64,000 nt of DNA from Euglena gracilis (lineage: Eukaryota > Euglenida > Euglenophyceae > Euglenales), in contig CP154954.1 of assembly GCA_039621445.1 (NCBI GenBank), forward strand, positions 74,908,634 to 74,972,633, read 5' to 3'. The translations under genes and the position numbers were made by a program. This document shows, one piece after another, positions 1 through 48,350 of the stretch. The notes under the pieces are model-generated. The model did not search any database, was not told where the DNA came from, and was given only the letters and a program-made list of their open reading frames with translations. Position 1 is the first letter of the stretch; every line of letters starts with the position of its first letter.

Positions 1-36620
<36,620 letters not shown>

Positions 36621-36959
36621 CTGTAAAAACAGTCAAATCAGGAACTCAACAACCAAAATTCGTCATTTTTGGGCACTTTAAATAACATTTTTATTGATGA
36701 CAAAAACTGTCGTTCCTAACGCCGGGTTTACGACAAAACCATGCCTCTCAAACCAAGAGCTTTCGATCGAGGGGTGAGTTTGCACCTGAAAAATGGACAC
36801 AGCCAGAGATGTGCTCGCGATCGTCGGACTTTGGCGAATTCCACACTGGCGTAAAATTGCAGATTAATGGTCAGGAATTGATTCTGCTGGGATGCTTTGA
36901 CCGAAGGTTGGTAACGCCGGGCCTGTTGTGAATCCGGCAGCCCTAAAATACTGCTTTAA

Positions 36960-37150
36960 CAAAGGGGGGGAGACATCAGTTTCGTCCACCCCCCCCCCAT
37001 TTTTTTGATGTGTAATGGTTAGGGGTAGGACGATAGCACAATGATCCTGTGTGGAAGCCAAAGACTTGTAAAGGCGAGCCACTGCGTTCATGTACGTTTG
37101 AAAAGAGACCACAGGCATGGAACGAAGGTGGCTATTAGTTGTTGGGTTCA
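36960..37150 (-). pseudogene. Decayed protein-coding repeat fragment
   Basis: Minus strand reads SFQTYMNAVARLYKSLAS. A diverged copy with a one-base deletion lies at 43640-43760. The shared coding sense and dispersed position suggest a mobile-element protein, family not recognised. Confidence 0.4.
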
Positions 37151-38121
37151 GCAACAGTAGATTAGCTCTTCTAGTGTGGGGGGGGGAGCCCATAAACTAC
37201 ATTGCACTTCGGGATTTTTAGGAATATGTGGTCATTCTCCAACAGCACGATGGGGTTTATCTGAATCTGGATAAATTTTTTGTGGGTTTGGGTGTGGTCG
37301 GTTGACGCTTTATACCACTTTACCACCGAACTTTATACCACCAAGGAAGACGTGGAAGCTTGTGAAAGCGAAACAGGTGAAAATCAGAAAAGAAAATACT
37401 TGGGAAATCATGGTGGGGGGGCATTTGAGCACGCGTTAGGTGGTTGAAAAAAAAAAGTGGCGACGGAACACGGAAAGGGAGTTGGAAGTTGGGCATCTGG
37501 ATACACTCGTGACTTTGTTAAACGGTTTTAAAAATGGAAGTGGGGCTCAAACCCGCTTTCACAAAAATACTTTGAAACATGAACTCAAAATAAATCATTT
37601 TTTGATGGAAAACCACATTTTCCACAAAAAAAAAACTCCAAAATTTTAGGGTTGAAATGTGTTAGTTATTTGGAGGGGGATCAAAAAAATGCAGGTCAAA
37701 AAAAATGGGACCAATTTTTGGAGCATTCGAATTTTACTGAGAGTTTTTCACTTTGGAAATTCTTTGGAATTTTTTGGACAAAAACCTCTCAAAATCAAAA
37801 TTTTGAGAAATGTTGAAATTTTGGAAGGTGTGAAAAAAAATGGGGTTTGGGGGTTTTGGGGGGGGGGATCCCCTTTTCGTGTCCCAAAATAGGTCAAAAA
37901 ATTTTAGGGTCCAAGAGTTAACCGAAATGGCCCAAAATGGCCAAAAATTTGGCCAAAGAAGTGCACAACACTTTTGGTAAATTTTTTGGAGTCAAATTTG
38001 AACCCTGTAAGACGTTCTCAAAATTTACATGTAAAATGTACAACTCACCAACATTCAACATTTACTTCTCTTGATTGTTTGATGTTTCAGTGAATGCAGT
38101 GTCGTTTCCTACTCAGATTGT

Positions 38122-38328
38122 TCAGTGGTATTCTTCTTCTGCTGTAGTGATCTGTTCAAAAATTATTTTGTTGGGTTGAGGAAGAGGAAAACCGCTTCTT
38201 TGCATTCTCCTGTTTTTTTTCACAGGGTGTCCCCCATCATCTCCAAATGACCCAGTACTTTCAACCAGACCTCTTCCAGAAACCTCAAAAAAACAGCCCT
38301 TTTTTTGGAAGCGGTTTTCCGCTTCCAC
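38122..38328 (-). other. Unassigned open frame ending in a stop
   Basis: Encodes a 68-residue peptide ending IIFEQITTAEEEYH. Composition is not repeat-like and codon use looks normal, but there is no recognisable domain and only weak splice borders. Could be a terminal exon of an unknown gene. Confidence 0.2.
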
Positions 38329-38689
38329 TTCCGTTCACAGAGCGGCAGAATTTTTGGGCAATTTACACAATGAGCAAGGGAGGGGGTTGGTCAATGACTA
38401 AGTGATTGTTCGGGCTGGTTGCCAACTTCCAGGGGAAGAGGGGAGAGGTAGATTTTTTGAAGAGGAGTGGAAAATAACGAAAGTCAAAAAAAAGTGGACC
38501 AAAATTTTGGCACAGTCAAATTTTGCTGACAATTTTTCTCCTGGAAGTTTTTTTGAAGTTTCAATGGCTTTTTTTTGCTTCAAAAAACTCTCAAAAATAA
38601 ATTGTTGAGAAAATGTTGAATTTTTGGAAGGTGTGAAAAAAATGGGGTTTTGAGGGGTTTTTGGGGGGACCTCCCATATGGGTCCCAAA

Positions 38690-38962
38690 CAGGGGATTTT
38701 TTAAGACCGGGAGGGGGAGTCCCCCCCACCCACCCACCCCCTGGGGGGGCCCCCCTGGGGGGGGTCCCGGGGGGACCCACAAAAAAATGGCCGAAAAATC
38801 GCGAAAAGTGCTAAAAATATAAGTTTTCGGCGCCGCAGGCGCCGAAAAGTATATCCCACCCCCCTCCGGGGGGACTCCCCCCCCCCCCGGGGGGCTCGGC
38901 CGGACTCACCCACCCTCCCCCCCCCCCCCCCCCCCGGGGGTCCACGACTAAAAAAACCCCTG
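38690..38962. mobile_element. Short hAT-like non-autonomous element, CAGGGGTTTTTT family, copy 3
   Basis: Ends are CAGGGGATTTTTTAAGACCG and CGACTAAAAAAACCCCTG. Identical 8-bp flanks GTCCCAAA (38682-38689 and 38963-38970). Shares the GGCGCCGCAGGCGCC dyad and the order of internal segments with the other two copies. Confidence 0.8.
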
Positions 38963-39849
38963 GTCCCAAAATGGGTCAAAAAAAACACCCGGCGCCAAAG
39001 GTGCCGGAAAAACTTTTTCAATTCCAAAAATTGGTGCTGGGGGGGTCCTTAAGGGGGCGGTCCTTAACTAAAAAAAAAATACCGTCCCTTATGGACCGCC
39101 GGACAGGCTTGAACTGGTCTGGAAAAAAAAATGCCGCATTTGCGGCAAAAAAAGAACACAATGGAGACTAGTAAGCTGTTTGAGAAGGCCCTTACCCCCT
39201 CCCCCGCTGCTTACAATAAATTTTGACTCCTCCCAAAAGTGCCCCCCCAAAAACAAGGTTTGATTGTTTCCATTAAAAACCCCTTCCCAATCTGAGAAGT
39301 AGCAAAAAAAAGACATTTTCGGCATTTTTTTCAGGGAAAAAATGGCAGAAGGTTCTCCCTCGTCGTGGCAGTAATGCGTGCGCCGCCCCAGCTAGACCAC
39401 CCCAACACAACGCGCGCCGTGGTGATTTTTGTTATATTTAAAAAAGCAACAAATAAATGCTCTGTTGCGATATTTTATCCATTGTGATTTTTGCTGTTTG
39501 GGGGGGGGGGGTACTTCTGAGATCATGAAATTGGCAAAAAATGGGGGTTTTCAGCACGGGACTTCTTGAAGGAAGAAAAAGCACCAAAAATTGTCAAGGT
39601 TGGCTCGGCAAGCGGTGGCAAGGGACTTGCCAGGCAAGAGGGGGGGTGAGTGGCAAGAGTAGTGGGGGGAGGGGTTTGCTGTCCCCTTGTTAAAGATTCT
39701 TGAAAAAGTTTGGCAAATTGATCATCAAATTGCCTAATTGCAAATCAAAGCAATACAAATGTGTGGTTTCTTGATGAACTACAGAAAAATACTGGTTGCT
39801 TTCCTTCAAATATCTTCTGAAGTATCTGAAAAGTCTGGTATGCTCACCC

Positions 39850-40075
39850 CCTCCCTTGGGGGGCAGATCCCTTTTGTTGCTCAACTGTCCGAGGGCCCCG
39901 ACATAACAAAGTCCCTGGTGTTTTCCACCCGTTTGGGGGGGGGGGCAAATCCCTTTTGTTGCTCAACTGTTCGAGGCCCCAAAATAACAAAGTCCCTTGT
40001 GTTACCCACCTGTTTGGGGGGCAAATCCCTTTTGCTGCTGCCCCAAAATAACAAAATCCCTCATGTTGCCAAGTT
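39850..40075 (+). repeat. Tandem repeat with ATAACAAAATCCCTT words, group 1
   Basis: Three units of about 90-105 bp with GGGGGGCAAATCCCTTTTGTTGCTCAACTG and CCCAAAATAACAAAGTCCC in shared order are seen. Related units occur at 53970-54245 and 63715-64000. Confidence 0.6.
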
Positions 40076-40148
40076 GTTTTGGGGTGTATTTTAGCATAGG
40101 GAATTAATATTAGCATTCCTTCTTTTTGTTTTCTTTGTATTTGAAGGC

Positions 40149-41092
40149 CTAAAACATCAAAAAAATTTCGGGAACATGCCTCGCAACTGCTTTGGACTGC
40201 TGGTCGACCAACCCAGTCGGTCGATCCAATAGGACCCCCCACCCCGTCTTATCGATCCTAGTCAACCCTCCGAGGGTCGGTCAACCCATCATTGGGTCGA
40301 CTGACTGAGTTGGTCAACCCAACAGGCCCCCCCCCCCCCCAGCCTACCTTCTGGGGGCACTTTTGTGTGAAGAAAATTATCTGCTTCTTGTGTCGATGTT
40401 CATGTTTGGTCAGGTAGAAATGGGTTCTAGACCCATCGAATCCCCAAACTTCACTTTGCAAGGAAATTGCTTTTTCAGGGTTTCAAGAAAGCAAGAAAAC
40501 CTTGCCATCAAATTGAGTCACTCTGATTCCATTTGATAGACAGAAGTCAATGATGGTTTGTTTGAGAGGTACAGATGCTGTATGAGAAGATGCATCTGAT
40601 CCGCGTCGCATAATAATAATCACATTTTGAGGCTGTGAGGGCGGGGGTATTTGAGCAAAAACATCCAGGTGTCAAATCAGGGCCCAAATTAAAGCACAAA
40701 GCTCAAGGTTTAAAGCCCAAAATTGAAACCAAAATTGCATCAAATTAGGAACCCCAGCCAAAAAAAAGGTTAGATCGTGGAGGAGGGGTCGTGGGGCAAG
40801 GTGGGAACGCCCCCTTTTGTGGGGGACCTCAAAGCAACGCATGAGATGTGGAACAAACATGTCTGCTACTTTTAATTGCAGGCATGGGATTGTTTTTGGA
40901 AAAAGATGCTCAAATGATACTGAGCCCCCCCCTTCAATGCTTTCATAATGGCCACGGCAAAATGTCTTTTTTCTGGTCGCTTCGCAGCACAGAACATTTT
41001 CACCACAACAAACACTCACAATTTTCATGATTGAATTCATGATTCAAATTGAATTGGGAAGTGCTGGCACATTTTCTATGCACAAATCGCAG
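40149..41092 (-). CDS. Unrecognised small gene or 5' part of a gene, five phase-compatible exons
   Basis: Exons in order are 41092-41020, 40868-40828, 40577-40522, 40453-40348 and 40199-40149. Donors are GTGAGT, GTCCCC, GTGACT and GTAGGC; acceptors include GGGCTCAG, CTCATACAG and CTTGCAAAG. Phases agree at all four joins and the last exon ends in TAG. The product of about 108 residues includes HENLADMFVPHLMRCFEHL and THFYLTKHEHRHKK. I do not recognise it. No start codon was found, so upstream exons may exist. It is on the same strand as, and upstream of, the HEATR6-like gene, so it could be that gene's 5' end with a wrongly read last exon, or a separate gene. Confidence 0.4.
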
Positions 41093-42087
41093 CTGAGCCC
41101 AGATCAGCCTGAAGCCCCCACAACCCAATGGGAACGGTACGGGACAGCTTGGGGGGGATCTAGGTCCCCCACGAGCTATTCCCAGCCCAAAAGGGGTCAT
41201 TTTTGGCAACTTATTTTAGACATTGCAAGGAACGGTCAATTTTTAAGCATGAAGACCAACCCAAAGAAACCCATCATTTTTGTGTCAGATTTACATATGC
41301 AACGTCTCAGGGTAAAAAAATAATAATTTTTGCCGAAAAGAGGTAGATTTGGCAATTATCACAGGAAACCATAGAAAAGTTTTTTTTTTCCTTTCCCTTT
41401 TGAAAATCTTTGTCCATCGGCTTTCCAGACTTCGGCCAACCTTCGGCCGGCCAAAATTTTGGGGGGAGGATTATCAGACAGGTCACCATTTCCAAAATTT
41501 GGGCCAAAAGTGGGGGGGGGAATTATCAATTGGGGGAAATTCTCAAATGGGGAGAGCAATTTTGGTGTCAATTGCTTATTAGGTGACATTTTTAGCTTCT
41601 AACAAGATCCTAGAAACCCTCCATGTGCAGGTCGCGGGGGGGGGGGGGTTCCAGGGGGTTGCAGGGGGGGTGGGGGGGGGGGACGCCCCCAAGTAAGGTA
41701 TCCAACGGAGGGAAGCTGCTGATCAGGACCCGACAAGGTGTTTTGTTTAAACAAAGGAAATTTTCACCAGAAAATCAAAAACAACAAAAGAGAAGGCAGG
41801 AACTTGCGGGGGAGCAAGGCTGCTTCCATACTGTACATGGTCAAACTGTTTATTTTCTCTTTCCAGGGAGGACATTAGAGGCACAAGACATGGCAACAAT
41901 TGCAATTGTGTTTGGATTGGGGGTGTGGTTTTTCCAGTTTTTTTTTACCCCCCCCCCGTTGCATCGACCCCACCCTTCACCAAGGTACCGGCATGAATAC
42001 CAAAGAGAGAAATACCGAGCATTTATCGCACCGACAAACAAAAATGAGTTCGTTTGGCCGTCATTTTTCCATCCCTGGGCCAGCTTT

Positions 42088-42141
42088 GTGCCACATCTTG
42101 GGGCCAGATTGGTACAATAATCTGGCCCCAAGATGTGGCAC
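42088..42141. other. Perfect 23-bp-arm hairpin
   Basis: Arms 42088-42110 and 42119-42141 are exact reverse complements around an 8-base loop. The arm word CATCTTGGGGCCAGATT recurs near 58230-58310, so this belongs to a dispersed family. Confidence 0.8.
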
Positions 42142-42176
42142 CAAACTGGCCCCTTTTCCTTTGCAGTTTTTTAGCG

Positions 42177-42605
42177 TCACCACATGCAAGCGTGCAGTCC
42201 ACTCAGGCCGTTGCTCTGAACAATACACACTCCATCGAGCAGAGGCCTGCACAGTGACAGCTGTGTTTTGTTACACAACGGCACAACGAGAAGATCGACT
42301 ATGAGATTATTGGAGCCCGTGCTTTCTGCAACCCAAAGAGTGGATGTATTTGACCTTCCGGCACTGTGTGCTTTCGGCCACAGTAGGCCCACACCACTTC
42401 CTCCCGAAGTGACATTGTAACACTGAAAAGAAGGATTAGGAATGTGAGCTGCAGTTAGGAACATAAAATTCGGGACTGCAAACAATGGGGCAAGCTTGTC
42501 CCACAACATTACACGGTCGTCATCGTCTCCGAACTGCCACGCCGACTCAGCTCCGGAGGGCACCACTGTGAACCAGCTTGTTCGTCCCATCCGTCTTTCC
42601 TCCAC
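42177..42605 (-). other. 142-codon open frame, unrecognised
   Basis: A long non-repetitive frame including WQFGDDDDRVMLWDKL. It lacks recognisable domains and is flanked by repeats. It may be a fragment of a mobile-element protein, but competing frames exist on the plus strand. Confidence 0.2.
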
Positions 42606-42891
42606 CTCCTCCTTTTGTCCCCTTCAAGCCCAGTCCCTGGGGGGCCAAGTCTTTGAACGGCACACACCTGTCCAAAATTTTGGGAGACCCATTTCCCCAA
42701 GCCACGAAAATATTCTTCTAAGATGGCTCTTGCGGGGAAGGTACGGCACGTATAATTGCGCATGGACCGGAACAAAAATTTGGTGAATGTGGGGGCGTAC
42801 CCCCCGCGACCCCCCCGTGACCCCCCCGCAACCCACACATGGAGGGTTTCCGCATCCCAGTAGGAGCCAAAAAATGGCACTTACCCCCCCC

Positions 42892-43068
42892 TAAATGACC
42901 CCCCCCCCTAGATGACCCCCCTGGGGGGGTCATCTAGGGGGGGGGTCATAGAGCAGAGCAATTTTTCAAGTGGGAAAGTATCCCCCCCCTAAATGACCCC
43001 CCCCCCTAGATGACCCTTTGGGGGGTCCTGAAGCAACATCAATAGGGTCATTTAGGGGGGGGGGGGTA
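42892..43068. mobile_element. Small inverted-repeat element with TACCCCCCCTAAATGACC ends
   Basis: Left TACCCCCCCCTAAATGACC and right GGGTCATTTAGGGG...TA are inverted, and a second CCTAGATGACCC/GGGTCATCTAGG dyad lies inside. No convincing target duplication was seen. Confidence 0.5.
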
Positions 43069-43259
43069 ATTAGGAACTGGCACCCAAATTAGGAATCAAA
43101 ATTGCCAAGTGTGATATATTCCTAATTGGATCCATTTCTGGACCCAAAAAGTTCTAAAAATAGGTTACATCTGACGTTGCATGTGAGGTCACACTGGTCA
43201 CACGTGACCCGTCAAAACTGCCCTGTTCCTCCCGTGACCCCCCCCCGCGACCCCCCCGC

Positions 43260-44290
43260 CCGCGAACTGTACACCCCCTGTGTGATGAGAGCAATTTGGC
43301 GGTCGATGGCACGAATGGGGCTTGTCCCCCTGGGTGATCAACAACATGAAAAGTTTGGGTTCAATGTGATCAGATTACCTGGCAGGTTTCTCATTGTCTC
43401 CACCACAATGGAATGAATAGCCGTTGGCAGAGCCAGATTTCAGCCATTCAACCTCCATGAGGGCAAAGAGGGCCGCAACCTTTGAGGAGCCCATCAACGA
43501 TGTTTTGCAAGCTGGTGAGCTCCTCAAGGTCATTGACACAGTGGACGACCACAACACATTTTTTTCGAAGAAAAACATTCTTGGGGTACAACACGGGATA
43601 CCGCAGAGAGATGCTTCGCCGTGGTCATTGAAATGTGGGAACTGCTTCCACGACGAGGGCTCGATAATGGAATGCGTGGGAGCCAAAGCTTTGTAAAGGC
43701 AGCGACCGCATTGACGTAGGTCTGAAAAGACCGTGCATGGGATGAAGGTGGCCACCTTTTCCGGCCTTGTCCCGCTTTGCCTTCAGACGTGCTTGCACGT
43801 CTTCCTTCCTGGTATAAAGTTGCGCAGCATTGACCGTCCACAGTGCCCAGGGAATTGGCGTCTGAGGAATCATGGACAATTTCACCCCAAATACCTCCCC
43901 CCCCCCAACCCCCAAAGGAAAATTGGTCTTGTGGATCTTTGGGGTGGTTGACATTTGGATGTGGCCAAGGGTTGTCAAAAATTGCCAAAAATTGTCCAAA
44001 ATGGACGATTTTGGGCCGATTTTGTCACTTCTCAAAGGGGTTGGTTTGGTCATCGGACCAGCCCCCCCCCCATGTCCAAGTCCCCACAAGTGACCGATCA
44101 CATCAGCAGCAACATCTGATACACATCAACACTGCACGCTTTTAAAAGAGCCACCTGGCAGTCAATGGCCTGAGCAGGGCACGCACGTGGGTCATCACCT
44201 GACATGATCAACAACGAGAAAAGCTTGTGATCCACGTGGTTTTGGTCCCGGGCAAATTTTTCATTGTCCCCATGCAGGATTTGCGGCCCT
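43260..44290 (-). pseudogene. Decayed mobile-element coding remnants, two related parts
   Basis: The minus strand at 44130-44275 reads GDNEKFARDQNHVDHKLF, and at 43270-43400 a diverged copy reads GDNEKPAR, stop, then SDHIEPKLF. Between them, 43640-43760 matches the 36960-37150 fragment after a one-base shift, and 43450-43570 reads HCVNDLEELTSLQNIVDG in another frame. Stops and shifts show it is broken. Family not certain; possibly part of a hAT-like transposase. Confidence 0.4.
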
Positions 44291-44963
44291 CAAAACCTTC
44301 AGGCTTGAAACTTTCCGCCAGCAAACGCCGAAGAACCTCCCCAGGCGTAGCCCAACAAAATTAGGTTCCTCAATTTAACCAAAAATGGGCTGTTCCCCTC
44401 TTTAGCTTGCAAACAATCAGCAAATCGCAAAACATTGTTTGTCAACCCACCCTTGGACTTTTGTGGCCCTTTCCTGTGTGGTGAGCGGCTCACATGGAAC
44501 ATGTGATGCATTTACGGTTGCACGATACAGCACCCGCGGAACGCCCAAAGTGAACCCGTGAATGCTAAAAATGTGAAATTTGTTAGGATACAATCCCGAT
44601 TAGGAATTGCCACTGTCGAGAAGCCCGTGAATTTGGGGTTTAAGACAAAATCGGGGTTCAATCTACGGAAATAGCCCCCCCCCCTGTTTCCGCACTGGGA
44701 ATCGTGATTGAACCCCAATTTTTTCTTACAATAATGGGCACTGGTGAAATGCTTTTTTGCATTTCACCAGTGCCCATCATTGCTACTTTTTTGATACTTT
44801 TGATACTTTTTTTTGCATTTTTGGTATTAATCTGAGCGCTCTCGCCCAGGTGGCGCTCTCGCCCATGTGTAAAACGGTCATTTAGGACATTTTCTGAGAA
44901 AACGGACATTTGTACCCGGTATGGATTTGTTTGAGCTGGTCATTTCCTTCTCAGGTTTGGACC

Positions 44964-45917
44964 ATGCCCCGACCTTGCAAAAATAACCCGAAGCCCACCA
45001 TGAAGGAATGTGAACACTTTGAGACACTTGTGTCACAACCGGATGGGGCCCATGTGATGGTCCGTTGCCGCTACTGCCCCTGGAAGAGGGCAGCCCATGC
45101 AACAAGGTGCGCAGCACATTATTACAAGCATCATGCTGCGAGCAGTAGCAACTCCCCCAGCTCCCAAGATAGTCAAGGAAGTCAGGTCACAGACGACAGC
45201 CGGACGTCCAGTGGTGGGACCCAGCAAACAAAGATGAGCAGATTTACGGACAGGTGCCCCATGCTTGCATACGATGTGCCATTTTCAAAAATTCTCAGGA
45301 ATTTCCAACCTGCAGAACAGCTGCGGGCTGAGGAGTACCTGGCAGCATTAAAAATACGATATGCGTTGAGTCCATGGTTCTGTGGAATGGGAGTTCATCT
45401 GCCCTCAGACGGTTTTCAGGTTGGGTGAAAATCTAATTACAGAATTGTGGCATGGTAACCGTGCACTGTCCATCGAAGAAATGAAGCAATTTACTGGTGC
45501 CGTGCGGAAGGATTTCAGGTGTGCAAATTTTTCATTTCACCAATCACACCATTCCCTTCAGGGTGCCATGTCGGGTCACCCTTCAGAAGCGGATCCGGAC
45601 CCTGTTCAACACCGTGCAATCCCAAGTGGAGTCCACACTGAAGAAATATCCGTTCGTTGCGGCAGACGGATGGGAAGACGCCACCAGGCATCCCCCTGGA
45701 AAAGTGCCTCTGTCAAAGAGGGTGCCTGTCACAGACACATGGGGAGATTTTTGCTGTGACGGTCCTCCCTTTTGTTGGGAAGCGGAAAGCCCTTCTGGTC
45801 CGGTTCGACGTGGTCACGGAGAGAATGACGGCTGACAACCTGGCGGAACGCCTGAACAAGGTGATCGACGAGCTGAAAGACCTTGGTTCCCAGGTGGTCG
45901 TGTGCCACACCGCCTAG
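44964..45917 (+). pseudogene. hAT-type transposase remnant with DUF659-like segment
   Basis: Begins at an ATG with no upstream support other than TTCCTTCTCAG just before. A zinc-binding-like CRYCPWKRAAHATRCAAHYY then HH suggests a BED-type finger. After a frame change near 45420 and a 43-bp intron (45519-45561, TTCAG|GTGTGC ... CCCTTCAG) it reads YPFVAADGWEDATRH, then in another frame LLVRFDVVTERMTADNLAE and KVIDELKDLG, matching the DGW...T-A-x-x-L-A-E pattern of DUF659/hAT transposases. Frameshifts and an early stop at 45915 make it non-functional. Not every frame change can be explained by introns. Confidence 0.6.
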
Positions 45918-46249
45918 GCCCTTCGCCGTCCCTTCCTTGGGTGTCAGTTGAGAACAGCACAGCTGTTCTCAGACAAGTAACTGGGTGGAGGGGAAAGGTT
46001 GTTTGGTGGTGTGTCCGGCTCTGCCTCGCCTCTTGTGCTGTTGTCCTCGGTTTCCGTTTGGCACAGGCGGCCAGTTTCAGTTGTGATCATTTCTGGTTGG
46101 CAGCCATGACCAGGTGGGGTCCACTCCGTGATGGACCTGCCTTGGACAAGGCCGCCAAGGGGCCCTTGTTTGCTTGGTGGTCTTTCGTTGTTGGTTGTGA
46201 CCTATTTTGGGGACTGCCTGTCAGCGGTGTCGGAACAATTTTTCCGGGG

Positions 46250-46930
46250 GGGGGGGGGGGGGGGGGGAACCCACAAAATTTGGAGCACATCCATGGCACA
46301 ACCAAAATGTATTTTTTTCTGTCCTCCCGGCCCCTTTGGGGCCGGGACGCTAACGCCTTTTTGAAGTCCAATGCAATTGAACTAGAAAAGCAAAACCATG
46401 GGTAGAACCCAACCTCCCAACTCAACCCAATTGTGGACTTTGCAACGTGGGGGGGGGGGGGTGGCAAAGAAGCCATTTTCTCACTTTGCGCAAAATTATT
46501 TGTCTCGTTGAGATTGACTCACAGAGTTCCCCCAAAATCGGCTGGTCAAGAAAATGTAGGGAGGGGGACTCATGGGGAATCGGTTTGTATTCAAACAGCC
46601 AAGGTGAAAGTGGTTTGTGGGGTCCCAAAAAACCATCAGCATCAAAGGTGGAGAAAAGGTCAGTTTGTAGCCAAAATCAAGCATCAAGAAGCGCCAGGGT
46701 TTAGGGAGGTGAAATGAGCATTTTCTCAAGGGCTTTATTTTGGCCGCCAAAGGCGGCCAAGATGGTAATGTATTTTGCAATTTTATTTTTTAGAAATGTG
46801 ATTTAACTGGTCAGGTGGTTGCCGAAGGCAGCCAAAACGGTAACGCCCTTTGAACCGTTGAAAATGGTATTGCAAAAAAGAAAATACCACACTCATGCCA
46901 CAAAAAAAATATTTCCAAAATCCGGGGGGG
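46250..46930 (+). repeat. Interspersed repeat with unoccupied insertion sites
   Basis: The segment 46587-46930 parallels 49772-50520 except that the latter carries the 404-bp insert at 49919. The segment 46250-46600 parallels 55180-54780 in reverse complement. Contains GGCCGCCAAAGGCGGCC and GCCGAAGGCAGCC dyads. Non-coding. Confidence 0.65.
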
Positions 46931-48017
46931 AGGCCCCCCCCGACCCCCCCTTGTGACACCTGTGCTGCCTGTAGCACATGAGGACTTGTGCGGGAACGGA
47001 ACCAGATTTGCATTTTAACCCCCCTGAAACACCCCAGTTCTCGGTTCCTTTTTTCGGGTGCGTTGAAACCAAGGGGTGAACACATTCTGGGGGCGGGATT
47101 ATGTGCACCTGGTGGATGCGAACATTTCCACATTCCCCGTAACAGCGGTGTTGGTTTCTAAAGCATGGGCCCGGGGACAGCTGTAGGAAAAACGAGGGCT
47201 GGCCGCCCTGTCCTGCGCGGCCCACGGCGGCATGCAGGCTGCCCCCCCCCCCCCCAAATTTTCCGGCCAGTTGTGTCCTCCCCCCCCCCCCGCGCGCGAG
47301 TATGACGACGGCAGCCTGGCCCGAACCTGTTGCTGCGGGACGTGCTGAGAGCATGGATTCTTTTTTACAAAAAACGATCCTCATTTGTTGTGTGAAACTC
47401 ATGAAGGAACATTGGAATGGTGCACCCCCCCCCAATGGCTGAAATGAGATCCCCGCCCGCGCATCTGGTCAGTCCAGCCAGCCCGGGTGGAGGCCTTGGG
47501 GCCAGGGCTGCACCTGACAGACCGCGTACAGTCCTGACTTCGGCTGTTGTCCAGGACAGCTCATCACCCCCCACGCACAGGGATGTCCATGATTTGGAAT
47601 GACGATCCCCCCCAACAATGTGCCCCTTCCACAGCAGTTTCAGAGTGACAGACTGGTTTTAGCAAACTGTGAAAAATCCCTGCCTCTGCGCTGTACACCC
47701 AGGAGCCAGGAACGGTGGCACCATGGTCGCCGAGCCCTGCGGTGGGGTTCCAAGGATACCATTGCTTAACACTTGTTCCACCGGAATTTTCAGAGTGACT
47801 GACTGGCTCTCCGGCCATAATGTCCACCTTGGAGTCATAAGCGACCCAGCGGGGGGGGGGGGGGGGGTCACTTTCCATTCTGAATGAACCAGTCAGTAAC
47901 TTTTTCCAAACAACAGCTAGTCACTTCACCCCCCTGGGGGATCGGTCACTCTTTTATGTGCTCATATTGCAAGGCACTATTGCCAAAAACGTCTGATCAA
48001 CCCGGGGGGGGGGGGAG

Positions 48018-48350
48018 GCCATGATCCGCACGGCGATCAAGAACCGGCTGTCGCTGGAGAACACCTTGGGTGCTCTCCGGCGCGAAAAGTATTCCAACCT
48101 GGGGTTCCGCGTGTTTTTTTATTTCTGTGAGTATGGTTTGTCAAAATTTTTCGCTGAAAACACCCCTGTTCTGCCAACCCTGCCTTCTAGACGGAACCCT
48201 AGTGCCCAGCAAGCAGTTCAACCTGCTGGGCTGGGTGTGGTTACCGGCGGCGTGGGATGAGCTGCAGGAGATGCTTCCATGCCGGCTTTGCCACATCGTC
48301 CGGGGAGGGGAGGCAACTTCACAGGACGTTGAAAATTTTTTATTTGTTTA
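48018..48350 (+). pseudogene. Possible hAT C-terminal fragment
   Basis: Reads IKNRLSLENTLGALRREKYS then NLGF, recalling the K-x-RNRL...L...NL motif near the C-terminus of hAT transposases. A GC-rich block follows after CGC|GTGTTT and a CTGCCTTCTAG acceptor, encoding FNLLGWVWLPAAWDELQEML in one frame. Its relation to the 44964-45917 remnant 2 kb upstream is inferred from orientation only. Confidence 0.35.
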
